NCBI GenBank assembly: GCA_963457665.1
Contig: OY735220.1
Span: 29,865,518 to 29,929,517 of the forward strand
Reading direction: 5' to 3'
Length of the DNA stretch: 64,000 bases
Source of the DNA: Thysanoteuthis rhombus
Taxonomy: Eukaryota; Mollusca; Cephalopoda; Oegopsida; Thysanoteuthidae
Made by a program: the position numbers and the translations under genes. The notes below the pieces were generated by a model that was not told where the DNA came from, made no database searches, and saw nothing but the letters and a program-made list of their open reading frames with translations. This document shows positions 45,901-50,150 of the stretch, one piece after another. Position 1 is the stretch's first letter. Each line of letters begins with the position of its first letter.

Positions 45901-47955
45901 CATAGGTGAGGCCTGGTGCATAACCTTTCGGTGCTAGCTTATTTCTCCTGAAGTAAACTAGCGCCAGCAATTCTTAGAGACCCTTCCAGTTTTGTATGCA
46001 GCTATATGATTTTCAAACAAATTAAAATAATAAAATATTCATAAAATCATGTTTAATCTAATGTACAGTCCTCCATGGATATCAATAATCAATCTCTACG
46101 CAACATAATACATCCTCAAACAATCGGAACACATTTAAATGAATTTTAATATGAACCATCCTTGCTTTTCCAGATGCAAACTTGTGAATAATGTTCCTAA
46201 AAATTGAAAAAATTAAAAATTTTCCAAGACATATGGGGGTGGGGGATTCTCCACACTATTTTGCACTGCCCTTAGGTACGTCCCTGGAAGAGTGTTCTAG
46301 GACAACTGCCCCTTAGCAAAGCAACTGTTAAGTTGAAGTTTGCGGAAATGAAGTGGTTGGCCAAGTAAACGATCACACCCATGAGAAAATTGATAAGTAT
46401 TAAGAGAGGGGGGAACTTATCCAGGGGGCAGCTGTCTTATGGGAGCAATTGTCCTGATACCCAAGAAAAAGCTACCGATCAAAATCAAGTAAACTTTAAA
46501 ACAAAACAACTATTGAAAATACAAACTCGACTAAAAAACGTAGCCTCTTACAATTATTTGTTCATAGGTAAAAAAAAACAAAAACAAATTATAATTGTTC
46601 TCAAAGTTTGTTCGGTTGAATTAAATCAAAGACAAACGTTTAGTGTTGTGTACAAAAAGACCGAAATAAGTAAGGAAGAAGGAAGATTGAATAGCATAAC
46701 GAAAATAAAGATAAAATTATCAATTTAACGTTAAGGCTACAGTATAAAAAAAAGAAAAAAGAAAAAAGAAAGACTTCAAACACGTGCATCGTTTCGAATA
46801 ACAAATAGGAAAACAACCGAGCAAAATAAAGTTGTGAAATCAGGGCCCAATTTAACATTGATGGGATGTGTATAACATTTCTGGAGGGACCCTTCTAGTT
46901 CCAAGCTCCATAATCATTAGCTATTATTTTCAAACAAATCAAAAATGGAATATCCATAAAATTATGTTCAATTTAACGTGAAGTCCTTAATAGATCAATC
47001 TGTATGTAGTATGAGAAATCCTCAAAAAAGTTTATGGTCGAGACATTTTCCCGTATTTACTTGACTAAGATGCGACCTCCACTTTTAGGTAAAAATCAGA
47101 TACGTTATTTTTTACATTCGAATTACGATACCCAACCATTTTGACCCTGATTTTTATATTTATTTCTCGCATCATACACGAGTAAATACAGCTTTTCACC
47201 TGTAAAAAAAATGAATATCAACATAAAGACATTTTTGAGGGGGGTCTAAAATCTTGGTGCCCTATACAATGCACTGCCCTAAGTAATGCCCTGTATAAAA
47301 TAAACATATTCCAAGCAGTAGTCACTTGGAATAACCAGAAATTCCGATAAATTTGAAGAGAAAGAAGAAAGCAGCAGTTCTCTCAAGAGTTTTGAGAAGC
47401 GAAGCACTAAAACCAGTGTTGCCATTTTAGATGTTTTTCATCTAAATCTAGATGTTTTTGGTTGCGTCTACATGTTGGGAATTTTGGATTTTCAATGAAA
47501 CATTCCTATTTGATTGATAGTGATAGAATAAGTAATATTTAATACATTAAGTAATATTTTAATAAAATAAATGTTGAATATTGAAGCCATATTTGATTCA
47601 TTGATAACATTTTATACATTTCCTAGATTTTAAATATATATCAGGAGAATCTAGATATTTCTAGGTGTTTAAGATGTTTTTTGATTCAATTTTAGATGTA
47701 AACTTGAAAATAAAGTTGGCAACACAGACTAAAACTGATTTCATAAGTGTGGTGATAGTGATGGCCAATTATTCGACTTTGTGTATGCTACAGCGAAGAA
47801 AAGAAGTAAGGAAAACCTTTGATCGTACAAGTTATAAAAAGAAACGATAAAAGGATTTACCTGACAATAGTCAGATAAGATTTAAAGGGACTTACTTCAG
47901 TGTAAAAATTAGAAAAGGCATCCTCGACACCTTTGGTAGAGGAAGATTCCGCCAT
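2475..47955 (-). CDS. DNAJC8: DNAJC8-like J-domain protein, nine coding exons, 241 aa
   Basis: This is a complete split gene, assembled by eye from nine exons with GT/AG borders and consistent phases. The protein begins MAESSSTKGVEDAFSNFYTE and ends with FRPPKHKAEQR and TGA. A J-domain spans roughly residues 50-118, opening at NPFDVLQIDP. The HPD triad (residues 79-81) that stimulates Hsp70 ATPase is intact. After it come a lysine-rich linker, a charged helical stretch with EKEAKEMHERKRKAEEE, the EWQKNYEESR segment and a basic tail. This order and these motifs match vertebrate DNAJC8 (about 253 aa), a nuclear J protein associated with spliceosomes and with SR-protein kinase. The function is inferred from the family. 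The start is secure: an in-frame TAG lies three codons upstream and the context AAAATGG has A at -3 and G at +4. The protein is about 12 residues shorter than the human one, mostly at the N-terminus. I see no frameshift or internal stop. Confidence 0.95.
2690..3010 (+). repeat. Dispersed repeat with GAGGAAGGCC core
   Basis: The part at 2885-3000 matches 52165-52280: both carry ACATTTGGATAGT, then a GGAAGGCC-like core, GAAATGTT, and AACAAC(A)-AAGAAAGAG. The upstream part (TTCTTCTGGTGTACTAACTG) matches about 51482-51505. A third, shorter relative is at about 60752-60825. The copies are well diverged. Confidence 0.6.
3589..4018 (-). mobile_element. Non-autonomous hAT-like element (copy 1)
   Basis: About 430 bp, alignable by eye along its length with 15486-15897. 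Shared blocks include GGGTGAATGAAATT, CAATTATGTATAGAA and TGAATGAAATTTTGCAAT. One end reads (rc) CAGTGTTTCTCAGAATATT, a typical hAT terminus. The other begins CAGGGACTCTTATAAG and is decayed. It has no coding capacity. It lies in intron 8. Confidence 0.6.
4478..4747 (+). repeat. Abundant dispersed repeat, family A (copy 1)
   Basis: Family A is defined here by at least ten copies in the window. Its blocks in order are a C-run, a purine-rich TTTTTAGTGGG, GATGTAAGTTTAAGCTAAATT, GCAGCATTCA-CTTGTTTT, AAGAGAAGTAACTTAT, TTGATCATCCCCAACA and a 3' end GTTTCTATTGAGTGACTAAC. This copy lacks the 5' third. A GA microsatellite has grown inside it at 4615-4628. Confidence 0.75.
5032..5107 (-). CDS. DNAJC8: DNAJC8 exon 8, charged helix (residues 182-207)
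   Basis: This exon completes the split arginine codon, then reads KRKAEEEIMDEEKRKVEAEW and QKNYE. It is a highly charged, likely alpha-helical segment. The acceptor is CTGTCAG and the donor GTAAG, and it ends in phase 0. Confidence 0.93.
5305..5535 (+). repeat. Family A repeat (copy 2, decayed)
   Basis: It keeps TTTTTAGTAGAGGGTTCAAT, GTAGCATTCACGCTTGTTTT and GTTTCTATTAAGTGACTAAC in family order. It has internal deletions around the CATCCCC block. It lies in intron 7. Confidence 0.7.
5977..6093 (+). repeat. Purine tract beside exon 7 donor
   Basis: This is 117 nt of almost pure A/G on the plus strand, with a single C at 6051, made of GAAAA and GAGAA units. On the DNAJC8 transcript it is a U/C-rich tract that begins about seven nucleotides inside intron 7, right after the weak donor GTGGGTACC. 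It may be simple-sequence expansion, a splicing element, or both. Confidence 0.85.
6101..6192 (-). CDS. DNAJC8: DNAJC8 exon 7, helical segment (residues 152-182)
   Basis: This exon encodes YKHAVYVQTCKLFADLERLR then QEKEAKEMHE and the first two bases of an arginine codon. The EKEAKEMHER stretch is close to identical to the vertebrate protein. It ends in phase 2 at a weak donor, CG|GTGGGT. Exon 8 restores the frame exactly, which supports that donor over a nearby GTACC. Confidence 0.93.
6193..7226 (-). other. DNAJC8 intron 6
   Basis: 1034 nt with a family B repeat near the exon 7 end. The rest is unique-looking AT-rich sequence in which I see nothing else. Confidence 0.6.
6350..6545 (-). repeat. 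Dispersed repeat, family B (copy 1)
   Basis: The motif GTCACACTTATA-GTAGCAG-ATCA occurs at both ends (about 6367 and 6511). They flank a CCCTACCCTTTTATTAAATT-type middle. The same double-ended layout recurs at 33473-33627 (opposite strand) and 38556-38745, with a single-motif remnant at 11393-11450. Intron 6. Confidence 0.6.
7227..7298 (-). CDS. DNAJC8: DNAJC8 exon 6, basic linker (residues 128-151)
   Basis: This exon has 24 codons: NKQKRKQNKKEGKPLEAVDE followed by DPPK. The lysine/arginine-rich start is a plausible nuclear-localisation segment (inference). The EDDP-like acidic end aligns with the vertebrate linker. It is in phase 0 on both sides, with donor GTAAGT and acceptor AACAG. Confidence 0.92.
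7299..9483 (-). other. DNAJC8 intron 5
   Basis: 2185 nt. It holds a family D repeat at 8508-8852 and TAAATA-rich low-complexity sequence around 7565-7680. No other structure was recognised. Confidence 0.6.
8508..8852 (+). repeat. Dispersed repeat, family D (copy 1)
   Basis: It aligns by eye with 53935-54215. Shared order: GTTCGTGTGTTCGAGCACTC / TGGCCACACTGTTTTG, CAGA-TTGAAAATT, CACTAGACTTTAAGAT, a T-run, GATGGAATTTCTTTGAATGA, then TTCGATTATTGACTGTGATG. Both copies end with (A)TTATTGACNGTGATGGTNAG. No coding capacity. Confidence 0.6.
9484..9578 (-). CDS. DNAJC8: DNAJC8 exon 5 (residues 96-127)
   Basis: This exon completes the split alanine codon and continues VNKAYKTLENEEGYKRCRDI through ISRVEEM. 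That covers J-domain helices III-IV and the start of the linker. Its 95 nt plus one base from exon 4 make 32 codons. The donor is GTGAGT and the acceptor TTTTCAG. Confidence 0.94.
10030..10130 (-). repeat. tRNA-derived SINE remnant
   Basis: The reverse complement reads AGATGTAAGAGCTCTAGTTG and, further on, GAGCCTGAGTTTCACC. It is colinear with the A/B-box region of the SINE at 241-420 but more diverged, and no tail is recognisable. It lies in intron 4. Confidence 0.45.
10529..10595 (-). CDS. DNAJC8: DNAJC8 exon 4, HPD motif (residues 74-96)
   Basis: This exon encodes MSILVHPDKNQDDKDRAQIA followed by FE. It contains the catalytic HPD loop of the J-domain, with residues 79-81 as H, P and D. 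It starts in phase 0 after TGCAG and ends in phase 1 (67 nt) at GTAAG. Confidence 0.95.
11019..11050. repeat. (AT)n microsatellite
   Basis: Sixteen AT units between TAC and GTTAC in intron 3. Confidence 0.95.
13317..13375 (+). repeat. Polypurine A/G tract
   Basis: Runs of A separated by single G, about 58 nt, in intron 3. Likely a decayed poly-A or simple repeat. Confidence 0.8.
13895..14640 (+). pseudogene. Dead mariner-family transposase
   Basis: Fragments of a Tc1/mariner transposase appear in order, with frameshifts and stops between them. The first is a helix-turn-helix region (MVNKVYELVLEDHRT, then DISKMLNIRYGT, QVILNEEN and a WVPQMLTLEQM block). Then come a PPKKFQTFF-GRVIATIH segment and, before the last catalytic site, RGFVLLLHPP. 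Last is HSLDLNLSD-stop-YFFFCSEKNF, which corresponds to the family's YSPDLAPSDYHLF. The family normally encodes about 340 aa from a 1.3-kb element. Here no open frame survives, and I could not find terminal inverted repeats. It lies in intron 3 in the sense opposite to DNAJC8. The identification is from conserved motifs, by eye. Confidence 0.75.
15486..15897 (-). mobile_element. Non-autonomous hAT-like element (copy 2)
   Basis: Second copy of the 3589-4018 element. The right end (rc) CAGTGTTTCTTAAACTATTT is a good hAT-type terminus. The left end CAGCATTGGTTCAAAG is its imperfect inverse. The inside shares AATTATGTATGAAATTATAC and TGAATGAAATTTTGCAATTA with copy 1. No coding capacity. Confidence 0.65.
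16192..16343. repeat. Inverted repeat, 45-bp arms
   Basis: The arms are 16192-16236 and 16299-16343. AGATAATCCAAGCTTTATCT opens the left arm and recurs inverted at the end of the right arm. CACAGGCATT closes the left arm and its inverse opens the right. The arm middles differ. The spacer is 62 nt. It could be a MITE, but no target duplication is evident. Confidence 0.8.
16579..16702 (+). repeat. Tandem repeat, 31 bp x 4
   Basis: Units start at 16579, 16610, 16641 and 16672 (GAATAGATAAATATGCATG then TTTCTGGTCCAC). The last three are nearly identical and the first is more diverged, as expected when an array grows from one end. Intron 3. Confidence 0.9.
18193..18248. repeat. (AT)n microsatellite
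   Basis: Twenty-eight uninterrupted AT units in intron 3. Confidence 0.95.
18905..19190 (+). repeat. Family A repeat (copy 3)
   Basis: It has the 5' part seen in full copies (AACATAAGTTTCTCCAGGTT, GTCTGGTTGGCTGGCTAAGT, GTGTACAGGCC), then TTTTAGTGGGGGAGGGGG and GTCCAGCAGCACTCATGGTT. It stops near 19190, where an inverted family A piece begins. Confidence 0.7.
19205..19365 (-). repeat. Family A repeat (copy 4, inverted 5' fragment)
   Basis: It reads in the opposite sense to its neighbour: TTCAGCCCTTTAGCTCAATT, then ACTGAAGAAACTTATGTTGA, the inverse of the family's 5' end. The two pieces lie tail to tail, which suggests insertion of one into the other or a local inversion. Confidence 0.65.
19435..19491 (-). 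CDS. DNAJC8: DNAJC8 exon 3 (residues 55-73)
   Basis: This exon has nineteen codons, VLQIDPDLPMAEVKKKYRQ, covering helices I-II of the J-domain. The donor is GTAAGG and the acceptor TGTAG. Both borders are in phase 0. Confidence 0.95.
19826..19945 (-). repeat. tRNA-derived SINE, head-to-head pair (left)
   Basis: The inverse of CGAGACTCAAACTCACACCC gives a B box (GTTTGAGTCTCG). The tail side, CATCAGTCTATGGCAGTGAA, matches the SINE at 241-420. Confidence 0.65.
19955..20085 (+). repeat. tRNA-derived SINE, head-to-head pair (right)
   Basis: The B box AGAGTTCAAGTCTAACTG lies on the plus strand, followed by the family tail AGCTTATTCTTTATTTCTGA and TCTGCATTATTTATTA. It faces the copy on its left, so the pair forms an imperfect inverted repeat in intron 2. 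Confidence 0.65.
22940..23041 (-). CDS. DNAJC8: DNAJC8 exon 2 (residues 21-54)
   Basis: This exon has 34 whole codons, from VKEIEKRDACLTSKQQIDRL to YFNLNPFD, with both borders in phase 0. The acceptor reads TTTCAG and the donor GTAAGT. It carries the conserved block that precedes the J-domain and the first J-domain residues (NPFD). It is separated from exon 1 by a 24.9-kb intron. Confidence 0.95.
23333..23640 (+). mobile_element. Possible decayed hAT-like MITE
   Basis: It opens with CAGTGGTTCATAACATGGGG followed by GTGCATGCACCCCCAAG, a common hAT-type terminus. The far end (GGGTTGCAAGAAGG to GTGGTGTGAACTTTGG) is only weakly its inverse. The boundary is uncertain. Confidence 0.35.
24379..25500 (-). 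pseudogene. Dead piggyBac-family transposase (PGBD-like)
   Basis: On the minus strand, motifs of the DDE_Tnp_1_7 (piggyBac) family appear in order, with stops and frameshifts. From upstream: FWHMADNDNMPPVNN, KRDRPF, GPVFQQLFEPRDIAI, then a CGTLKQDRAPPCLR block. The best-preserved part is KMGSMDIHDRILQVYRR, then YLQIALLNMFIVYR and GTFLEFQKSVIAALMFGD. These correspond to the family's GGVDLSDQM, ALLNAYVLYK and TFLEFR-type C-terminal motifs. A 211-codon frame (25014-24379) covers that last part and then runs into F-rich low-complexity sequence. The usual C-terminal cysteine-rich zinc module was not seen. The N-terminal side stops where a tandem array begins at 25496. It lies in intron 1, in the same orientation as DNAJC8. 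Domestication is unlikely given the stops. Confidence 0.75.
25496..25903 (+). repeat. Perfect tandem array, 136 bp x 3
   Basis: Units start at 25496, 25632 and 25768. Each begins TTTTATCTCTCTTAGTTTGA and ends TTGTTTCACAC. I found no difference between the three units on reading them base by base. The sequence after the third unit diverges at CACTTTCC. Such identity in otherwise decayed sequence means a very recent triplication or an assembly artefact. Confidence 0.95.
28915..29310 (+). repeat. Family A repeat (copy 5, near full length)
   Basis: This is the best full-length reference for the family. The 5' part is CTGTCAACATAGGTTTCTTC, then TAGCTGGCTATGTATC, GTACAGGCCG and AGAGGGCTGAAAATTC. 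Then follow the central blocks and the end GTTTCTATCAAGTGACTAAA-AGACCTGTT. About 395 bp, no coding capacity, no pol III boxes recognised. Confidence 0.75.
30550..31110 (+). repeat. Two-unit dispersed repeat split by AT array
   Basis: Two related stretches, 30700-30840 and 30940-31100, share a CCCAT--CACCATAGC / CCCATTGCCCAACC core, then CAAAATTTCATTGAAAT-like text. The second ends ACCTCTCAAACTCCATTGAC-AGAGGTAAAT. The same tail type (GTTGGCAGAGGTGAAT) is at about 36949-36964 and (TTGGCAGTGGTAAAT) at 37689-37703. Confidence 0.5.
30867..30922. repeat. (AT)n microsatellite
   Basis: Twenty-eight AT units inside the two-unit repeat above. Confidence 0.95.
31230..31870 (+). repeat. Dispersed repeat, family E (copy 1, interrupted)
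   Basis: Its left part (CAAGCTATAGGTTTTTACTC, GACTGCCTTACTCTG, CTCCAATTTCCAATAG) and right part (CTATTTACCCACAACTGG, GTGGATTCATGCCTCC) are contiguous in the copy at 62050-62380. Here about 250 nt of other sequence separates them. Confidence 0.65.
32190..32724 (-). mobile_element. Deleted mariner-like element with TIRs
   Basis: Its ends are imperfect inverted repeats: the left CAAGGTTTGTCTGGAAAGT and the inverse of the right CAGGGTCTGTCCGGAAATG. The right end abuts TATATA, compatible with TA target choice. On the minus strand inside, RRGYWNKCVRSQGKYCEGD matches the C-terminal motif of mariner transposases (R.W.KC...G.YFEGD). A frameshifted SPDL / CDFWLCTKTF precedes it. At about 535 bp versus the family's 1.3 kb, most of the transposase is deleted. 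It cannot move by itself. Confidence 0.75.
32765..33072 (-). repeat. Family A repeat (copy 6)
   Basis: It begins with the inverse of the family 3' end (GTCAGTCACTCAATA) and ends with the inverse of its 5' end (AACTGAAGAAACCTATGTTG). The middle is deleted. It lies about 40 nt from the deleted mariner element. Confidence 0.7.
33473..33627 (+). repeat. Family B repeat (copy 2)
   Basis: AGCTGATGGCTGCTACTGAT-ACTATAAGTATGAAAGACA opens it and AGCTGATGGCTACTGTAGGT-GTGAAAGACA closes it. Between them lies a GGGATAGGGAAGGGAAGG middle, the inverse of the layout at 6350-6545. Confidence 0.65.
34187..35205 (+). repeat. Three local copies of a ~115-bp repeat
   Basis: Copies lie at about 34187-34310, 34738-34852 and 35107-35205. 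Each starts TGTCA-GACAC/CCATGAATAACC/TT, has AAACTGGTNTGTTGTNGGTA (third copy altered) and ends in GTGATTAAT-ACAACAA-GCATAACAGATGA (shortened in the third copy). Spacing is unequal and the sequences between differ. This points to segmental duplication plus later insertions. Confidence 0.6.
34850..35060 (-). repeat. Family A repeat (copy 7, 3' part)
   Basis: The inverse of the central blocks: GTGATCAATC with a long A run, GACGGGTAATCAATGA, CAAGGGTTGACCAATT and a C run. It sits between the second and third copies of the local 115-bp repeat, explaining part of their spacing. Confidence 0.6.
35420..35745 (+). repeat. Family A repeat (copy 8)
   Basis: Colinear with copy 5: GAGGGCTGAAAATTTAAACA, a G run, GCATCCATCCACACTTGG, TTGATCATCCCCAACAAAGC and GTTTCTATTGAGTGACTAGC. 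Confidence 0.75.
36585..36830 (+). repeat. Dispersed repeat, family H (copy 1)
   Basis: It aligns by eye with 41430-41640. Shared text includes TGCATATT-TGA, TACAAATTAAAGTAACT, GTATAAGATGGAAAAGAAAA and AAGGTACATCTGTACCTG, in the same order. The fragments look like old, unnamed repeats. Confidence 0.5.
37284..37319. repeat. Perfect 15-bp hairpin
   Basis: AATTAGAAAGCAGAG at 37284-37298 and its exact inverse at 37305-37319 are separated by six bases (AGTGCC). In intron 1, no adjacent U-run or gene end. It is probably the junction of two inverted repeat fragments. Confidence 0.9.
38556..38745 (-). repeat. Family B repeat (copy 3)
   Basis: TGTCATGCTTATAGTATCAG at the left and TGTCACACTTACAGTATCAG at the right flank a T/C-rich CCTTTTATTTAAAT / CCCCTTTCATTAAATT middle, as at 6350-6545. 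Confidence 0.65.
39690..40125 (-). repeat. Family A repeat (copy 9, near full length)
   Basis: GTAAGTCACTCAATAGAAAC (inverse 3' end), GGTAATCAATCAAAAAATTG, a G run, CAGCCCTCTAGCTTTATTAG and GACTGAAGAAAATTATGTGG (inverse 5' end) lie in order. Confidence 0.75.
41430..41640 (+). repeat. Dispersed repeat, family H (copy 2)
   Basis: Matches 36585-36830. TGCATATTTTGACATAGTAT and TACAAATTAAAATAACTAGA are its best preserved parts. Confidence 0.5.
42539..42764. mobile_element. Palindromic MITE (copy 1)
   Basis: The left end GGGAAGGTGGTCCCGATTGT is mirrored by the right end. The inverse of the right end reads GGGAAGATGATCCCAATTGT followed by AAAGTTTCGCACGCTCGC. Subterminally it carries AATAAAAAGAAATAAGAGAA, also found in copy 2 and in the foldback element. 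No coding capacity. About 226 bp, in intron 1. Confidence 0.75.
43321..43511. mobile_element. Palindromic MITE (copy 2)
   Basis: The ends are GAAGGTGGTCCCGATTGTGA-AGTTTCGCATACTCGA and the inverse GGAAGGTGGTTCCCCGATTG-TTAAGTTTCACGCACTCGA. It has terminal inverted repeats of about 38 nt and a length of 191 bp. The same AATAAAAAGAAATAAGAGAA occurs inside as in copy 1. Confidence 0.8.
43758..45682. mobile_element. Large imperfect foldback element
   Basis: The ends are inverse: TACCGTATTTTCTCGAGCAC at the left, and the inverse of the right end reads TACCGTAGTTACTCGAGTAA. Both ends carry GGGGGTAGCATT close inside. The interior folds on a centre near 44465. Left arm pieces CATGGAGTTTTTAACCG, TTATTGGATAAATTTGAATG, CTTTCATTTATCCTCTCATT and AACATCAGGTG have inverse partners in the right arm in mirror order. 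Weaker matches continue outward (for example AGTAGCTTCCAGC-TTTTATTTAGTCGA against the inverse of about 44865-44910). A LINE fragment lies in the right arm and accounts for part of the arm length difference. No transposase frame was seen. It may be a foldback/MITE-type DNA element. The mapping was done by eye, so arm limits are approximate. Confidence 0.7.
45302..45605 (+). pseudogene. LINE reverse-transcriptase 3' end fragment
   Basis: One frame reads HRALERAMLKIEKRSTWIR, a stop, then RSRVKDIIQIINQQIWRWAG and HLARRNEIRWGNKHSTKR. This is the characteristic tail of non-LTR retrotransposon endonuclease/reverse transcriptase ORFs (QRAMER...I...KW.WAGH.AR..D.RW). After a frame change, EEDWKSFSPAEG resembles the usual last residues. 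It is 5'-truncated as is normal for LINEs and dead. It sits in the right arm of the foldback element. Confidence 0.8.
45890..46290 (+). repeat. Dispersed repeat, family I (copy 1)
   Basis: It shares with 46845-47300 the order AGAGACCCTTCCAGTTT, TTTTCAAACAAATTAAAA, TATTCATAAAATCATGTTTA-ATCTAATGTACAGTCCT, CCTCAAACAATCGG and TTTTGCACTGCCCTTAGGTA. Confidence 0.65.
46291..46461. mobile_element. Small palindromic element (GGACAAYTGCYCC ends)
   Basis: TCTAGGACAACTGCCCCTTA at the left is approximately inverted at the right, where the inverse reads ATCAGGACAATTGCTCCCAT. A second inner pair involves CAGCTG and CAACTG. It sits directly after family I copy 1. Confidence 0.45.
46845..47300 (+). repeat. 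Family I repeat (copy 2, with MITE insertion)
   Basis: GGGACCCTTCTAGTTCCAAG, TTTTCAAACAAATCAAAAAT, CATAAAATTATGTTCAATTT and CAATGCACTGCCCTAAGTAA are colinear with copy 1. A separate palindromic element is lodged in it at 47051-47191. Confidence 0.65.
47051..47191. mobile_element. MITE with CCGTATTTACT ends
   Basis: The left end is CCGTATTTACTTGACTAAGA-TGCGA, and the inverse of the right end is CTGTATTTACTCGTGTATGA-TGCGA. The terminal inverted repeats span about 25 bp in a 141-bp element. The ends resemble those of the large foldback element (ACCGTATTTTCTCGA), so the two may be mobilised by one transposase (inference). Confidence 0.75.
47896..47955 (-). CDS. DNAJC8: DNAJC8 exon 1 (residues 1-20)
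   Basis: This exon encodes MAESSSTKGVEDAFSNFYTE and ends in phase 0 at a GTAAG donor (47895-47891). The acidic/serine-rich start followed by AFSNFYTE, then VKEIEKRD in exon 2, parallels the vertebrate N-terminus. The 5'UTR continues above 47955. An in-frame TAG at 47964-47962 closes the frame upstream and fixes the ATG. Confidence 0.93.
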
Positions 47956-48030
47956 TTTGGACTAAGGCTTAATGATTTCGCCGATAGAGAGTTCTATGTC
48001 TATGGGGAGATAACACACAAGTGAAAAACG
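47956..48030 (-). promoter_or_regulatory. DNAJC8: DNAJC8 5'UTR / promoter region
   Basis: This is sequence upstream of the ATG on the transcribed strand. It has a few CpG steps (around TATCGGCGAAATC) in otherwise CpG-poor surroundings. No TATA box or initiator is convincing, so the transcription start is not placed. Confidence 0.35.
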
Positions 48031-49399
48031 TTAATCTATAAGCAATACTGCTAGTTCGACTATTTTATGGCCATATATGACAGATTTGGCCCTTTTTAAA
48101 AGCATATTGCCATAGTTCGGTCGTATTTAAGTGTTTTTTTTTTTCAAAGAAATTAACTGAAATGAAACGAAATTACACGTCTACTTAATTATTACTTTTA
48201 TTTCATTATTTTTGCCTGGGGGTTAATAAAGGATCAAAGATTGGATGAAGGGGTTGGTGGTCTTAAAATTTTTGGATGGGACCCCTGCTTTAGAACACTG
48301 AAATATATGATTGATTCACTTGAGTTGACTTTCTTAGGGTAGTATTTTCAAGAAATTATTATTTTTGCGAGTACTGCAATGTTTTATAAACAACATTGGT
48401 ATTTGGCCATTTTTGGGGGTATGTTTTTGGCCAGAAACGTATCTAAATATCTGGCAACCCTGTCAGCAAATGCCATTTTCTGCCTGATTGTTTGATTAGC
48501 ACATAATCTTCATGGTCGGCTTTCATGGTTTTAGAAAACACTTGAGGTGAAAAAAAAAACAAACCCTGTATCAATGAAAGATGGTTGCTAAAGTACACAT
48601 TATTTAAACTTCTTTTTATTTTATGGCAGGGGCATTAAAATCCCTTTAAAAAACAACTTTCTCATCTACATTCAAATGTGTACATACGTAGGTAACTGGT
48701 TGATTTTGGCCTTGTTTATGGAAATATCCAAGTGTGCATTAACCAATAAAGAAAATACACTCTTGAATGGAAAAGTAAGAATAAGGCTTACTGAGATAAA
48801 ATAGACATATGAGCAACTCCTGACTGAACAGTTTGAATATAACTGCTCAATGACAGCATTTCTCAACCTTTTTAGACTTAAGGAACCCTCGAAATAACTT
48901 TCATATTACAATGTACTACTGCATAAATATATCATATGTACAGCCAATGACACATCAGTGTGTTCAAAAATTTATACGTATCATAATCTGAAAGTAACTA
49001 TCTATATTTAATAGTGTACAAGTTTTCTACATATCCGTCAATTTTTGCGAACAATGTGAGACAGCGGTTTTGAAACTGGGCTCCACAAACTCCTGGGGGT
49101 CTGTCAAATAATGCTCAGGGATCCCCATGTACTTGACATTGCAAGTCTTATGGCAGAGAAGCATCAGACATTGCACAACTATCAAAAAACATAATGATTG
49201 AACATAGACCTGTACCATACATTACGATTCAAATAAATATAATACATTATAATAAATATGATTTTCAAAGGTCAAAAATTGCTTTTTAACTCATTAGCCT
49301 GAAAACTAAATGCTAAATATAGGGGTCCATCAGAATGTTTCTTTCATAGAACGTGTCCTTGGGTTTTCAAAATTTCGAAATGACTGTCTTAAGACTCTC

Positions 49400-49818
49400 C
49401 AATTAGAAACCATCGACCAAAACCGTCAAAATAGTTTTCTTTAGTTTTCAAGTGATTCTGACTAACTATGTATGTATGTACAGGCTGCATCAGTGGAGCT
49501 AGAGGGTTGAACATTTCAGTATTTACTCTTTTTTTATAGCTAGAAAAATAGTTTTTTTTTTTTAAAAACGTAACCCCCCCCTAAATGTTTTTTTCAGGGG
49601 TGGGGGGCAATTTCATGATGTAAGTTTATTCTAAATTGGTCCCTTAGTTTATGTCTGGCATCATTCACACTTGTTTTTTGAAAATTCAAACTTTTTAGTG
49701 ATCCAACAAAATGTACATTGTTTTTTTTCAAATTTTTAATTAATTATTGCCAAGACTGCATGCTGCTAAGAGATTTTGATTATATGAAGGTTTCTATTGA
49801 GTGACTAACCACACCAGT
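49400..49818 (+). repeat. Family A repeat (copy 10, near full length)
   Basis: AAACCGTCAAAATAGTTTTC, GTACAGGCTGCATCAGTGG-AGCTAGAGGGTTGAA, a T run and C run, GGCATCATTCACACTTGTTT and GGTTTCTATTGAGTGACTAA lie in family order. Confidence 0.75.
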
Positions 49819-49929
49819 TTTAAATTCATTTTCATTAAATGAACTATTGTAAATCATTATTTTTTAATTTTTGTGCTATTATTTACCTTCATTTCAACTT
49901 TGACTGTTTTTTATCACAATCATATTCAG

Positions 49930-50150
49930 GCTGGTTTCCCTTCGGCAATGAATTGTTAAACAGCACAGATGGGACTAAAGAATAAGTTCCCGTTGAAACT
50001 TGAACCAATGACTCTCAATGCGAGATTGTGGCTCAGTTAATGCCCAACTGCTCTTGCCACTGAGGTACGGAAACTAGTGGCAAGCGAAAGTCTGAAAAGA
50101 AATTTATTCTTTCTTCCGATCCACCCTGTTTATTTATTTACTCACTGCCA
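49930..50150 (-). repeat. tRNA-derived SINE (best-preserved copy)
   Basis: The inverse strand reads CCTCAGTGGCAAGAGCAG (A-box region), then GGTTCAAGTTTC (B box). The tail CTTATTCTTTAGTCCCATCT-GTGCTGTTTAACAATTCATT-GCC follows, as in the other copies. It is a pol III-derived retroposon, not a functional tRNA gene: no cloverleaf closes. Confidence 0.7.

Larger units (their letters stand above)
23042..47895 (-). other. DNAJC8 intron 1 (24.9 kb)
   Basis: The first intron, GTAAG to TTTCAG, holds most of the mobile elements in the window. Stretches where I see nothing specific are about 26000-28900, 29310-30550, 37700-38550 and 40130-41430. They are AT-rich and contain short C or G homopolymers (for example 28490-28501). 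No open frame in the intron looks like a nested functional gene. Confidence 0.7.
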
